Source of the DNA: Cyclobacteriaceae bacterium
Lineage (GTDB): Bacteria > Bacteroidota > Bacteroidia > Cytophagales > Cyclobacteriaceae
DNA: 12,702 nt
Direction: 5' to 3'
Assembly (NCBI GenBank): GCA_028289505.1
Contig: JANQPK010000319.1
Coordinates: 1 to 12,702 of the forward strand
The position numbers and the translations under genes were made by a program. Shown piece after piece: positions 1-7,365 of the stretch (position 1 is its first letter; each line of letters begins with the position of its first letter). The notes beneath the pieces were generated by a model. It had not been told where the DNA came from and did no database searches. It saw nothing but the letters and a program-made list of their open reading frames with translations.

Positions 1-924
1 ATGTTCCTGTTAACCAAATCCAATATATACAATGCCAGGGTCTCTAACATGTTTGTTAGCGCTATTTACACCACCAAGGAACAGTTTATGTTCGAAGCCA
101 AACCGCAAATTTACCTGGAGCGTGGAAATTACTTTTTGGATACCATACTGAAGTACAGAATATTTCCCAATAGCTTTTGGGGTATTGGAAATTTAACCCC
201 TGCTGAGAATGAAGAGGCCTACGACATGACATCGTTAGAGTTACAAGCCCGATTCCTGAAGAGACTACCCCCCTACCTCAATTTCGGATTTGAATACCAT
301 TTCCAGAATCACGATGTTACCATGGTGGAAGAAGGAGGCATACTGGATGCAGAAGATATTCTAGGTTCGGATGATGCCATCGTAAGTGGATTGGGTGTAG
401 TATTTAATCTCGATAGCAGGGATATTGTGGAAGCTCCTACCAAGGGGCATTTTTTACAATTAAACGCCCGATTTTCAAGCCAAATACTTGGAGCTACTTC
501 CAGCTTTAATAAGTTTATTTTTGATCTTCGGACCTACCTACCAATAGGTGACCGCGGTATCCTGGCTTTTCAGGCCTACTCGGAAAACACCTTTGGTGAA
601 ATCCCATTCCAGGCACAGGCCTGGTTTGGCGGTGGTGAACGGGCTCGGGGTTATTTCAGAGGCAGATTTATCGACGATCACCAGTACGTATTACAGGGTG
701 AATATCGTCATAAGTTTCACCCCAGGTGGACCTTGGCAGGCTTTGCACTGGTAGGCGAAGTTGCAGACCTACCCGGAGAGTATTTGGAAGACCTGAAACC
801 GAGTGTAGGAGGTGGGATAAGATTTAAGCTTACTAAAGATCAAAACACGGTGTTGCGACTGGACGTTGGAATAGGTAAGGACGACAACAGCGGCTTCTAC
901 TTTGGTGTCAATGAAGCTTTTTAG
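1..924 (+). CDS. BamA/TamA-type outer-membrane beta-barrel protein, 5'-truncated by window edge
   Basis: This is the C-terminal part (307 residues) of a bacterial surface antigen D15/Omp85-type barrel. Alternating hydrophobic and polar strands run the whole length. The family signatures visible are LGVVFNLDSRD (about residues 131-141), FGGGERARGYFRGRF (about 209-223), with the GGGxxxRGY-like element typical of the barrel, and a C-terminal strand ending in Phe (GVNEAF), the usual signal for recognition by the BAM machinery. The protein would sit in the outer membrane, in assembly or transport of other outer-membrane proteins or as an efflux-like barrel; the substrate cannot be told. There is no signal peptide and the first residues already read as barrel strands, so the ATG at position 1 is an internal Met and the true start lies upstream. 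The family is certain at barrel level, the exact subfamily less so. Confidence 0.85.
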   Translation: MFLLTKSNIYNARVSNMFVSAIYTTKEQFMFEAKPQIYLERGNYFLDTILKYRIFPNSFWGIGNLTPAENEEAYDMTSLELQARFLKRLPPYLNFGFEYHFQNHDVTMVEEGGILDAEDILGSDDAIVSGLGVVFNLDSRDIVEAPTKGHFLQLNARFSSQILGATSSFNKFIFDLRTYLPIGDRGILAFQAYSENTFGEIPFQAQAWFGGGERARGYFRGRFIDDHQYVLQGEYRHKFHPRWTLAGFALVGEVADLPGEYLEDLKPSVGGGIRFKLTKDQNTVLRLDVGIGKDDNSGFYFGVNEAF

Positions 925-942
925 GCCATGCCAAAGCATGGC
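925..942. repeat. Perfect 7-bp hairpin directly after the barrel gene stop
   Basis: GCCATGC (925-931) and GCATGGC (936-942) are perfect inverted repeats around a CAAA loop and begin at the base after the TAG stop. No T-run follows on either strand, so it is not a classical intrinsic terminator. It may protect the mRNA 3' end or be the edge of the longer repeat that follows. Confidence 0.6.
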
Positions 943-1060
943 AACTGCCAAATCTCAAAATACAACTAAATTCCAATTACCAAATCCCAAGAATCGTGCA
1001 GGTTTTGGAACTAGATTCTTGGAGCTCAATTGTCATTTGTTATTTGTGATTTGTTATTTC
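943..1060. repeat. Imperfect inverted repeat between convergent genes, possible bidirectional terminator
   Basis: A perfect 9-bp pair, CCAAGAATC (987-995) and GATTCTTGG (1014-1022), encloses an 18-nt loop. Outside it the left arm is rich in AAATCCCAA/AAATTCCAA-like words and the right arm in TTATTTGTGATTTG-like words, so the two flanks are roughly complementary over tens of bases. The element fills the gap between two convergent genes (stops at 924 and 1069). The position suits a bidirectional transcription stop. The low-complexity word pattern also resembles dispersed intergenic repeats; only one copy is in this window. Confidence 0.5.
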
Positions 1061-1068
1061 CCCCAGTA

Positions 1069-2121
1069 TCACCGTGGTTTGGGTTCACCAAAAAATAGTG
1101 AATACGGTCTGGTTTGTTCTCGACTTTCCAGGATGATTTTGATTATTCCAGCAATGGGTATAAACACTATCATACCGGTAACTCCCCATAGCATACCGCC
1201 CGCTACTACTGATATAAACACCGTCAGAGCATTGAGACTCAATTTATCGCCTACGATCAGTGGTCTGAGAATATTTTCCTGGATGGTATTGGCCAGAAAC
1301 AAAATGCCAACTGCCAAAACGGGATACCATAAACTGTCTTTGGTTAATAAAGCATATCCAGCCAACGCCACCAGTGCTATGGCATTGCCAATGTAAGGAA
1401 TCAGGTTCAGCAGTGCCGCGAAAACTGCCCAAAACAGGGCATACCTGATACCAACTACTAATAGCAGAATATAAATCATAATACCCATTAAAGCAGTCAT
1501 GATTAGGGTACCAAAGAGATAGTCGCTGATCACCGCCAGGGAGCTGTCGGCAATACCCTTTATTCTCTGCAATTTATTACGATCATGATATTTCATCACA
1601 AAAAATCTGGTTAAGATATCTTTGTAAAACAAAAAGAAAAAAGAATAAATCAGGCTCAAAAATATATCTCCGAAAACGTGACCAACGTTGCCCACAAACT
1701 GAACCAGATAGGCAGAAAAATCTGACAACCTTTTGGCCAGGGACCTAATATTGAACATTTCGTGTGTGTTCACTCCCAAGCTACTGAGCCACATTCTAAA
1801 ATTATGATCGATTTGAATCAACTTTTCATCAATCTCCGGTGAATTCTCAATTATAGCCTTTACCTCGGCAAACAGAAAAATCACAATACCTAGAATGATG
1901 AATAACACTAGCACCAAATGAACTAGTACCAACAACCCCCATTTCACTCTATACTTCTTGTGCAAACCTTCCAAAAACCTCAAAGAAGAAAGACTAATCA
2001 ACAAGGCCCAAGCTATTGGAACCAGGAAATTCTTGGCTACCACTAAAATGAGGATGATAAGGCAAAACAGAAAAAGGTTTATGGTAAAGTTGGCAATTCG
2101 CGGATTTGTTGATTGAACCAT
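1069..2121 (-). CDS. AI-2E/PerM-family (UPF0118) membrane permease
   Basis: A 350-residue polytopic inner-membrane protein. The N-terminus carries two hydrophobic spans (about residues 13-45), a third follows at about 60-85, then a soluble segment of about 70 residues, then four or five spans in the C-terminal half. This is the layout of the AI-2E transporter family. The family hallmark is the conserved segment LLNLIPYIGN (about residues 238-247) after ALFWAVFAA, and the late ILRPLIVG motif. Members export diverse small molecules or act as Na+/H+ antiporters; only some have been tied to autoinducer-2, so the substrate is unknown here. The ATG start (2119-2121) puts the first span at the usual distance. 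The gene is divergent from the CHAT gene with 105 nt between them and converges on the barrel gene. Nothing suggests truncation. Confidence 0.88.
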   Translation of the reverse strand: MVQSTNPRIANFTINLFLFCLIILILVVAKNFLVPIAWALLISLSSLRFLEGLHKKYRVKWGLLVLVHLVLVLFIILGIVIFLFAEVKAIIENSPEIDEKLIQIDHNFRMWLSSLGVNTHEMFNIRSLAKRLSDFSAYLVQFVGNVGHVFGDIFLSLIYSFFFLFYKDILTRFFVMKYHDRNKLQRIKGIADSSLAVISDYLFGTLIMTALMGIMIYILLLVVGIRYALFWAVFAALLNLIPYIGNAIALVALAGYALLTKDSLWYPVLAVGILFLANTIQENILRPLIVGDKLSLNALTVFISVVAGGMLWGVTGMIVFIPIAGIIKIILESREQTRPYSLFFGEPKPR

Positions 2122-2226
2122 GTCTGATTTCTTGCTATAACACAGACAATATATCCATTTCTACTTGATGGGTACTATGCTGGGCCGGTAAAAATCTTTA
2201 AATTATACACTTACACCAGTATCGTT

Positions 2227-5200
2227 ATGTACCGGCTGTCATCATCGATTGTACTACTTTCACTGCTTTATTTTTGCGGATATTCCCAGTATAGCAGCCA
2301 CACCAGTCCCATTGATCCGTGTGCTGACTACTGGGAATTATCATATAAGCATTCCTATTTAAGCAGGGCGGATTCCTTATGGGAGATGGAGAAATTCGAT
2401 CAGGCTGTAGGATTATATCGATCGGCATTGGAAAGGTTTCACCAGGAGGACAACTGGGAAGGGGTTTTAAAAAGTAGGAATCGCATTGCTGATAGTTATC
2501 GAATAGGCTATGAACCAGATACTGCAATAATCATACTGAAACAAAATCTAAACCTTATCCAAGAACACCTCAAAAGTAACCCTGTTGATCTAGCTGAAGT
2601 ATATTTTTTAATAGGTCGTTGCTATGATTGGGGTAGACAGTTCGATCAAGCATTAGTCGCCTATAATAAAGCATTGGAGATACGACTAGCACTTTATGGA
2701 GAGCATCATATTGATGTTGCCTGGGAATATATTGCCATGGGTGATATGTATTGGTATAATGACCAAAACCTTAACGCTATTAACCAGTTGTCAAAAGCTG
2801 TTGATATATTGCTGCAAGCGGGATGTCATAATTCTCAGGAACTCGGAGATACCTATTATAATCTAACTACCACCTACAGAGCATTGCGGGATTTGGAAAG
2901 AGCGGAAATTTACGGGATCAAGGCGCTCACCTTTTTTGAAAACAATTTTAACAAAAAGGCTCGTTGTTATAACTCTCTGGCTAATATCAAAGAGGATAAA
3001 AACCATCACCGGGCTTCCTTAGATTATAACAATGAAGCCATCAGGATTTGGTTGGACCACCAACCGTTAAGTAAATCCCAATTGACAAATCTGGCAAATT
3101 GCCTGCATTCAGTGGCCAATGTTTATACTCAAATTCAGCAATATGACAGTGCTCATCAATATTACCAGCGTTCACTAGAGCTATATGAGAAACTAGGTGA
3201 CCAGAATGAGATAACTCTAGTTTACCAGAATATTGGCATCAACTATTACCAGCTTACCCATTATGATTCGGCGGAGTTTTTTCTAACCAAGGCCGTAAAC
3301 CTACGCCAACAGATATACGGGGAAAAGCATTTCAGAACATCAGGTAGCCTTCGTGAAAAAGGCACTTATTATCTACAACTGGGAGAGCTAGATTCAGCAC
3401 TGCTCAATTATCAACAGTCCATTGTGGCCGCTGCAGGACCGGTGTTTAACAGTTTCCACCCGCATGCCAACCCTACCAAAGAATCGCTTGTTGCAGACGA
3501 TGACGGTAGTTTGTTAAATGCCCTGTATCTGAAAGGTTACACTTTGAAGAGATTATACGACCGAGATCATGAGCTTACCACCTTGGAACTTTCGTTAAAC
3601 ACTTTGCTACTGGCAATTGAACTGATGGACGTAAACCAGAGGCTCTACCAACTGGAGGGGTCTACGCTTCTTATGGCAGAAGATAATTACGGTGTGTTTG
3701 AAAATGCCCTAGATGTTTGTTACCAACTTTACCAGCTAACAGATAACCAGGATTTTATTGAGGCAGCATTTTTTGTTATGGAGAAAAGCAAAGCCCGTTT
3801 ATTGTTTGATACTTTCAGTGATTTGCAACAAAGTCGTATGGTAGGAATCCCCGATTCCATGGTAAATATTGAAAATACTATAAAAACCAGATATGCCGCC
3901 CTTTCCAGGGGCCTTGAAATTCAAAGAAAACAAGATCCGCCAAACCCAGGAAAAATACTGGAAATGGAAAATCAGGTGTTTGAAGCAACGGTTGAGTTGG
4001 AACAATTTAGGGAATCCCTGCAAACCCAATACCCGTTATATACTTCTACCACCAAAAATGAACCTCTAGAACTAAATGCAATTCGAGAAAAAGTTTCCGA
4101 AAAAAATCAGGTATTTGTAAACTATTTCTGGGGTGACAGCACCGTGTTTACGGTAGTATTAACGAAAAACCAAATAAGCTTCTTCAAACAACCAGTGGAT
4201 TCTTTACAGCAACTGGTTACAACCTACCAAAATCATATAGTAAACGAGCCCAAGTTCACCAATCAAACCACCTGGTTTCAAGAGTACGTACAAACTGCTT
4301 ATGGGCTTTATCAAAGATTATTTAAGGATGTGAAGCTTGAAGATAGCCCGGTAGTTATTGCGGCTGATGGCCCATTGCGTTTTATTCCATTCGAGGGGCT
4401 GGTTACAAGTTTGCCTAAAGCCCATAACCATGATTATGGCACTTTAGCTTATCTAGTGCGTAAAGTCCCCACCAGCTATGTTTACTCTGCCAACCTATGG
4501 GCCCTTGATTTGGAAATTGAATCTCAAACCATGAAAGTCCTGGGTTTTAGTCATTCCGATCCTTACCCAACCGACGTAGTGGGTAAAAACGAATTACCTG
4601 GTACCGGAAGGGAAATAGAACTTTTAAAAAGTCAGATAAGCGGATCCTTTTTCTCTGGACCAAATGCCACCAAACAGCAATTCTTTGAAAATGCTCAGGA
4701 CCATGATATCGTGCACTTGGCCATTCATGGGATATCAGATAGTGTTTCCCGGTTAAATAACCGATTGCTGTTCCGGGATGCTAATAACCTGGACGGCACC
4801 GACCCTCTATATACCTATGAACTTTATAATCTGCAGTTGAATACCAGACTGGCAGTATTGAGTGCCTGTGAATCTGGTATTGGGAAAAATTTTAGGGGAG
4901 AAGGGGTATATAGTATGTCCAGAGCTTTCTCTTACGCGGGCTGCCCTACTACTGTGATGAGCTTGTGGAGAATAAGCGATAAAACTACCCCGGAAATCCT
5001 AGGGCATTTTTATAGACAGCTTCGTAAGGGTATGGATATCGACCAAGCCTTACGCCTGGCAAAACTGAAATACCTTGAGGACAATTCAGGCAACCTAGCC
5101 CATCCTAACTATTGGTCTGCCATGGTGGTGCATGGAGCTACCAACAGGATGGTACAGCGATCCTGGGTGAGACTAGCGCTGCCAGTTCTCCTGATACTAA

Positions 5201-5256
5201 TGGTATTGGGTGTATTAATTAATAAAAGGTTCCGTAGAAGGATTACTGCTACTTAG
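2227..5256 (+). CDS. Exported TPR-CHAT domain protein (caspase-like protease) with C-terminal membrane anchor
   Basis: This 1009-residue protein has a signal peptide (about 1-21, ending GYSQ), some eight TPR units (about 35-400), a helical linker with the EKSKARLLFDTF motif common before CHAT domains (about 515-530), a CHAT domain (about 690-975) and one hydrophobic span (about 982-1000) followed by a basic tail, KRFRRR. CHAT domains belong to the caspase/separase clan. The His is in HLAIHG (H834) and the Cys in SACESG (C881), so the catalytic pair looks intact. The family-typical RAFSYAGC and NYWSAMVVHG elements are also present. The signal peptide plus C-terminal anchor puts TPR and CHAT in the periplasm with the tail in the cytoplasm. 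LYFC is a poor lipobox, so a lipoprotein is less likely. Its 3' end overlaps the 154-aa gene by 8 nt, tail to tail, and the sigma/anti-sigma-like pair lies just beyond. Substrate unknown; a role in activating that sigma system is inference. Confidence 0.9.
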   Translation: MYRLSSSIVLLSLLYFCGYSQYSSHTSPIDPCADYWELSYKHSYLSRADSLWEMEKFDQAVGLYRSALERFHQEDNWEGVLKSRNRIADSYRIGYEPDTAIIILKQNLNLIQEHLKSNPVDLAEVYFLIGRCYDWGRQFDQALVAYNKALEIRLALYGEHHIDVAWEYIAMGDMYWYNDQNLNAINQLSKAVDILLQAGCHNSQELGDTYYNLTTTYRALRDLERAEIYGIKALTFFENNFNKKARCYNSLANIKEDKNHHRASLDYNNEAIRIWLDHQPLSKSQLTNLANCLHSVANVYTQIQQYDSAHQYYQRSLELYEKLGDQNEITLVYQNIGINYYQLTHYDSAEFFLTKAVNLRQQIYGEKHFRTSGSLREKGTYYLQLGELDSALLNYQQSIVAAAGPVFNSFHPHANPTKESLVADDDGSLLNALYLKGYTLKRLYDRDHELTTLELSLNTLLLAIELMDVNQRLYQLEGSTLLMAEDNYGVFENALDVCYQLYQLTDNQDFIEAAFFVMEKSKARLLFDTFSDLQQSRMVGIPDSMVNIENTIKTRYAALSRGLEIQRKQDPPNPGKILEMENQVFEATVELEQFRESLQTQYPLYTSTTKNEPLELNAIREKVSEKNQVFVNYFWGDSTVFTVVLTKNQISFFKQPVDSLQQLVTTYQNHIVNEPKFTNQTTWFQEYVQTAYGLYQRLFKDVKLEDSPVVIAADGPLRFIPFEGLVTSLPKAHNHDYGTLAYLVRKVPTSYVYSANLWALDLEIESQTMKVLGFSHSDPYPTDVVGKNELPGTGREIELLKSQISGSFFSGPNATKQQFFENAQDHDIVHLAIHGISDSVSRLNNRLLFRDANNLDGTDPLYTYELYNLQLNTRLAVLSACESGIGKNFRGEGVYSMSRAFSYAGCPTTVMSLWRISDKTTPEILGHFYRQLRKGMDIDQALRLAKLKYLEDNSGNLAHPNYWSAMVVHGATNRMVQRSWVRLALPVLLILMVLGVLINKRFRRRITAT

Positions 5257-5713
5257 GTCCTACAACCAGAGCTACCCATAAGGTAGTTTTATCTGGAACC
5301 CTGCCTGATGTGGGAATTGAAATTCCATCAAACTTATTTCCCTCCAAGTATTTACGTGTCTTTTTTAGTTCATCTATGATATTCTGATCGGTTTCTGAAC
5401 CACAAGCTTCAATTGCCTGGTCTATTTTTTCAATTAGCTGTTTATCATTTCCAATTGTGAGGGTTGCCGGAACCATAACACATTCCAGATCTGTCCTAGC
5501 CGGTATTTTCTGGATATTTCCTTGCTTATAGGATGTTTCCTTTGTTCTGACAGCAGTATCCTTATCCTCATCATGAACAAACATTATATATTCATTCCAT
5601 TTTTCATCTCTAGCAGGATACAATAATTGTTTATCTGGATCCTTTACTTTTAAATAGCCCCACTGTGGTGAATTAGGGTCTCTTGAATCCTGGCTTGTTC
5701 CTTCAAATGGCAT
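5249..5713 (-). CDS. Hypothetical protein of the sigma/anti-sigma-like/CHAT locus
   Basis: I do not recognise this 154-residue protein. It has no signal peptide and no membrane span, is rich in charged residues (many Lys, Asp and Glu), and has two Cys (in LECVMV and EACGSE). The N-terminal third is polar with several Pro and Asp, the middle looks beta-rich (YIMFVHDED, CVMVPATLTIG), a helix follows (LIEKIDQAIEACGSE to KKTRKYLEG), and the end returns to strands (TLWVALVVG). A small cytoplasmic globular protein is the best reading. The ATG at 5713 follows the anti-sigma-like stop by 46 nt on the same strand with no visible terminator, so it is probably the third gene of that operon. Its stop lies inside the last codons of the convergent CHAT gene. 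It could be a CHAT substrate, inhibitor or effector; that is inference from position only. Confidence 0.7.
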   Translation of the reverse strand: MPFEGTSQDSRDPNSPQWGYLKVKDPDKQLLYPARDEKWNEYIMFVHDEDKDTAVRTKETSYKQGNIQKIPARTDLECVMVPATLTIGNDKQLIEKIDQAIEACGSETDQNIIDELKKTRKYLEGNKFDGISIPTSGRVPDKTTLWVALVVGPK

Positions 5714-5759
5714 AATTTTAAGTTTTTAGGTTTAATATATTATTACTCGTGTTAGGCGA

Positions 5760-6539
5760 TCAATCTAGCTTTCTTAAGATCCTGCCCGCATCGTTCCCAT
5801 ACTCTTCACTCAGTTTCAATTCCTTGAGTAGCAAGGTGGCCTCACCCACCCTACTCTGTTGCAGGTAACCCATCGCTAAATACCATTTGGCCTGCACTAT
5901 ATTGTCTTGGGAGATCTCCAGAAAACGCTCGAAGGTGGCTATAGAAGCTTCACCTTGACCCTGTGCCAGTTGTGCGCTACCTAGATAATAGAGTACCATT
6001 GGATGCTTGTCCTTATATTCTTCCTGCCCCAGGATCGTTTCGAACTCGGCCATGGCCATGGTATAATCTTCTGCCTCATAGGCCTGAAACGCCCGCACCA
6101 ACGGATTGGCTTCAATATCGTCCCCCCTTTTGATGCTAACGTATAGATTTTCCGCAGGTTCAAAATGCTGGCTGAAGAGATCCTGGGGACTGGAAGGTTG
6201 CTGCAATTGAAATATAACCCCCACAGAGAGTGACACCAGCACCACTGCTGCGGCCACCTTCCATATCTGGAATTTATTTGTGGTGGATACTGGATCTATT
6301 CTATGTTGCACATCCGCTTCCAATTCAACTTGGGGGAAACTTGATTCCAATTCCTGTAGCTCTTGCTTCAAACCTATCATGATGGAATAGTCTATACCTT
6401 TTCTAAGATCCTGGTACTCCTGAAAAGCTTCGGCCATTTTGGAATCGGATTTCAGATGCTCTTCAAAAGCGGTCTTCTCCTGATCACTAAGCTCCCCGGA
6501 AAAGTAGTTATCAAACATATCTAGGAATTTACTTTTCAT
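5760..6539 (-). CDS. Single-span TPR protein, probable anti-sigma factor
   Basis: A 259-residue protein. The N-terminal part (about 5-65) reads as a helical anti-sigma-like domain: the DNYFSGELSDQEKTAFEEHL segment resembles the start of many Bacteroidota membrane anti-sigma factors. One membrane span lies at about 94-112 (KVAAAVVLVSLSVGVIF). The C-terminal half (about 145-259) holds two or three TPR-like helix pairs, such as FQAYEAEDYTMAMAEFETIL and YYLGSAQLAQGQGEASIATF. There is no Cys, so the HxxxCxxC zinc motif of classical anti-sigma domains is absent. With no N-terminal signal, the first domain should be cytoplasmic and the TPRs periplasmic. It starts 7 nt after the sigma stop, which implies co-transcription and, with the architecture, sequestration of that sigma at the membrane. 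That function is inferred; a TPR scaffold without anti-sigma action is the alternative. Confidence 0.8.
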   Translation of the reverse strand: MKSKFLDMFDNYFSGELSDQEKTAFEEHLKSDSKMAEAFQEYQDLRKGIDYSIMIGLKQELQELESSFPQVELEADVQHRIDPVSTTNKFQIWKVAAAVVLVSLSVGVIFQLQQPSSPQDLFSQHFEPAENLYVSIKRGDDIEANPLVRAFQAYEAEDYTMAMAEFETILGQEEYKDKHPMVLYYLGSAQLAQGQGEASIATFERFLEISQDNIVQAKWYLAMGYLQQSRVGEATLLLKELKLSEEYGNDAGRILRKLD

Positions 6540-6546
6540 ATGGCAG

Positions 6547-7104
6547 TTAAATTTGCATGCCCATGGTCATAGTATTGACTTTCCTTCTCAGTATGCGCAT
6601 ACATTTATATTTTAAGTTTTTTGCTGTCTCTGGATTTTTGTACCCCAGTTGATCACATATGGTTTGCATATCCAGGTTGGCAAAGTATTTCAATTTGATC
6701 AATTGTTTACAGGCTTCACTCAATTCCTGCAAGGCACGGTGTACCAATTCTAATTTTCTTTCAAAGACCTGTTGATTTTCTGCATCGGAATCATCAGATG
6801 ACCTTAGTAAATCTATGAATCCACGCTGCACCCTACTCTCCTTTTTCAATTTATTTAAGAATTGCCGTCTTACTACTTCGTGCAGATATGAACTAATACT
6901 AAAGTTTATAGAAGAAATTTTTCCTTTTGCTGCATTGTGGTAAAAGATCACGATGGCGTCCTGATAAATATCCTTAGCCTCTTCTAACGAACAACTGTGT
7001 TTATGAGTGATCCAATTGATTACTGAATCTCTGTTTTGTTCATATACTTTTGCAAGTGCTTTTTTGTCGCCCATTTTGATCCTCTCAAAAGTCTGTTGAT
7101 CCAT
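6547..7104 (-). CDS. ECF-type RNA polymerase sigma-70 family factor
   Basis: This 185-residue protein has the two-domain layout of extracytoplasmic-function sigma factors. Sigma region 2 spans about 5-89: the helix with AKDIYQDAIVIFYHN (43-57) is the core-binding motif and the following YLHEVVRRQFLNKLKKE (73-89) is the region 2.4-like promoter -10 reader. A short acidic linker (SSDDSDAEN) precedes region 4 (about 120-175), with a helix-turn-helix in LDMQTICDQLGYKNPETAKN. The reading frame opens upstream to a TTG at 7161, but the ATG at 7102-7104 gives MDQQTFERI, the normal start for this family, so I prefer it. It heads a probable operon with the anti-sigma-like protein 7 nt downstream. It should direct RNA polymerase to a small regulon, possibly including this locus. 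Confidence 0.87.
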   Translation of the reverse strand: MDQQTFERIKMGDKKALAKVYEQNRDSVINWITHKHSCSLEEAKDIYQDAIVIFYHNAAKGKISSINFSISSYLHEVVRRQFLNKLKKESRVQRGFIDLLRSSDDSDAENQQVFERKLELVHRALQELSEACKQLIKLKYFANLDMQTICDQLGYKNPETAKNLKYKCMRILRRKVNTMTMGMQI

Positions 7105-7279
7105 AATGTTTGCTATTGGTTGGTAATCACTGCTTAAAAAAGTAACCCGAATAAGATACAAAAATTTTTATACCACCTGGGGGTTACATCTTCATATCCC
7201 AGATACTTAGAAATATGAAAGACCAATTATTAGTATAAATATGAAAGTTCCAACAAGGAATTTGATTACACTGTTAACG

Positions 7280-7309
7280 TTTGTAAAATAACGATATATA
7301 GTATTTTTG
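7280..7309 (+). promoter_or_regulatory. Bacteroidota-type promoter upstream of the cyclase gene
   Basis: TTTG (7280-7283) is followed after 18 nt by TATTTTTG (7302-7309), an exact fit to the Bacteroidota housekeeping consensus TTTG-(17-23)-TAnnTTTG. Transcription would start a few bases after 7309 and leave a leader of about 50 nt before the ATG at 7366. The rest of 7105-7365 is AT-rich. I could not find an equally good promoter for the sigma gene on the other strand. Confidence 0.68.
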
Positions 7310-7365
7310 CAAGAGCTGTTTTTTATTTATTGCCAAGAATTGTGGATATCTAAACCAAAATAAAA

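Noticed and set aside
902..1396. 164-codon plus-strand frame across the convergent intergenic region
   Set aside because: It lies mostly antisense to the permease gene, shows no protein-like pattern and reads through the inverted repeat.
2121..2148. Inverted repeat TGTCTG/CAGACA over the permease start
   Set aside because: A 6-bp stem with a 16-nt loop is too weak to call.
2184..2236. Inverted repeat GCCGGTA/TACCGGC around the CHAT start codon
   Set aside because: Only 7 bp with a 39-nt loop; expected by chance often enough that a start-site switch is not supported.
7105..7161. TTG-initiated N-terminal extension of the sigma factor
   Set aside because: The extra 19 residues are not family-like, and the ATG at 7104 gives a normal ECF N-terminus.
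7080..7175. Possible promoter for the sigma operon
   Set aside because: A TTTG and a TACTTTTT-like box exist on the minus strand, but the 14-nt spacing is too short and the -7 box is imperfect.
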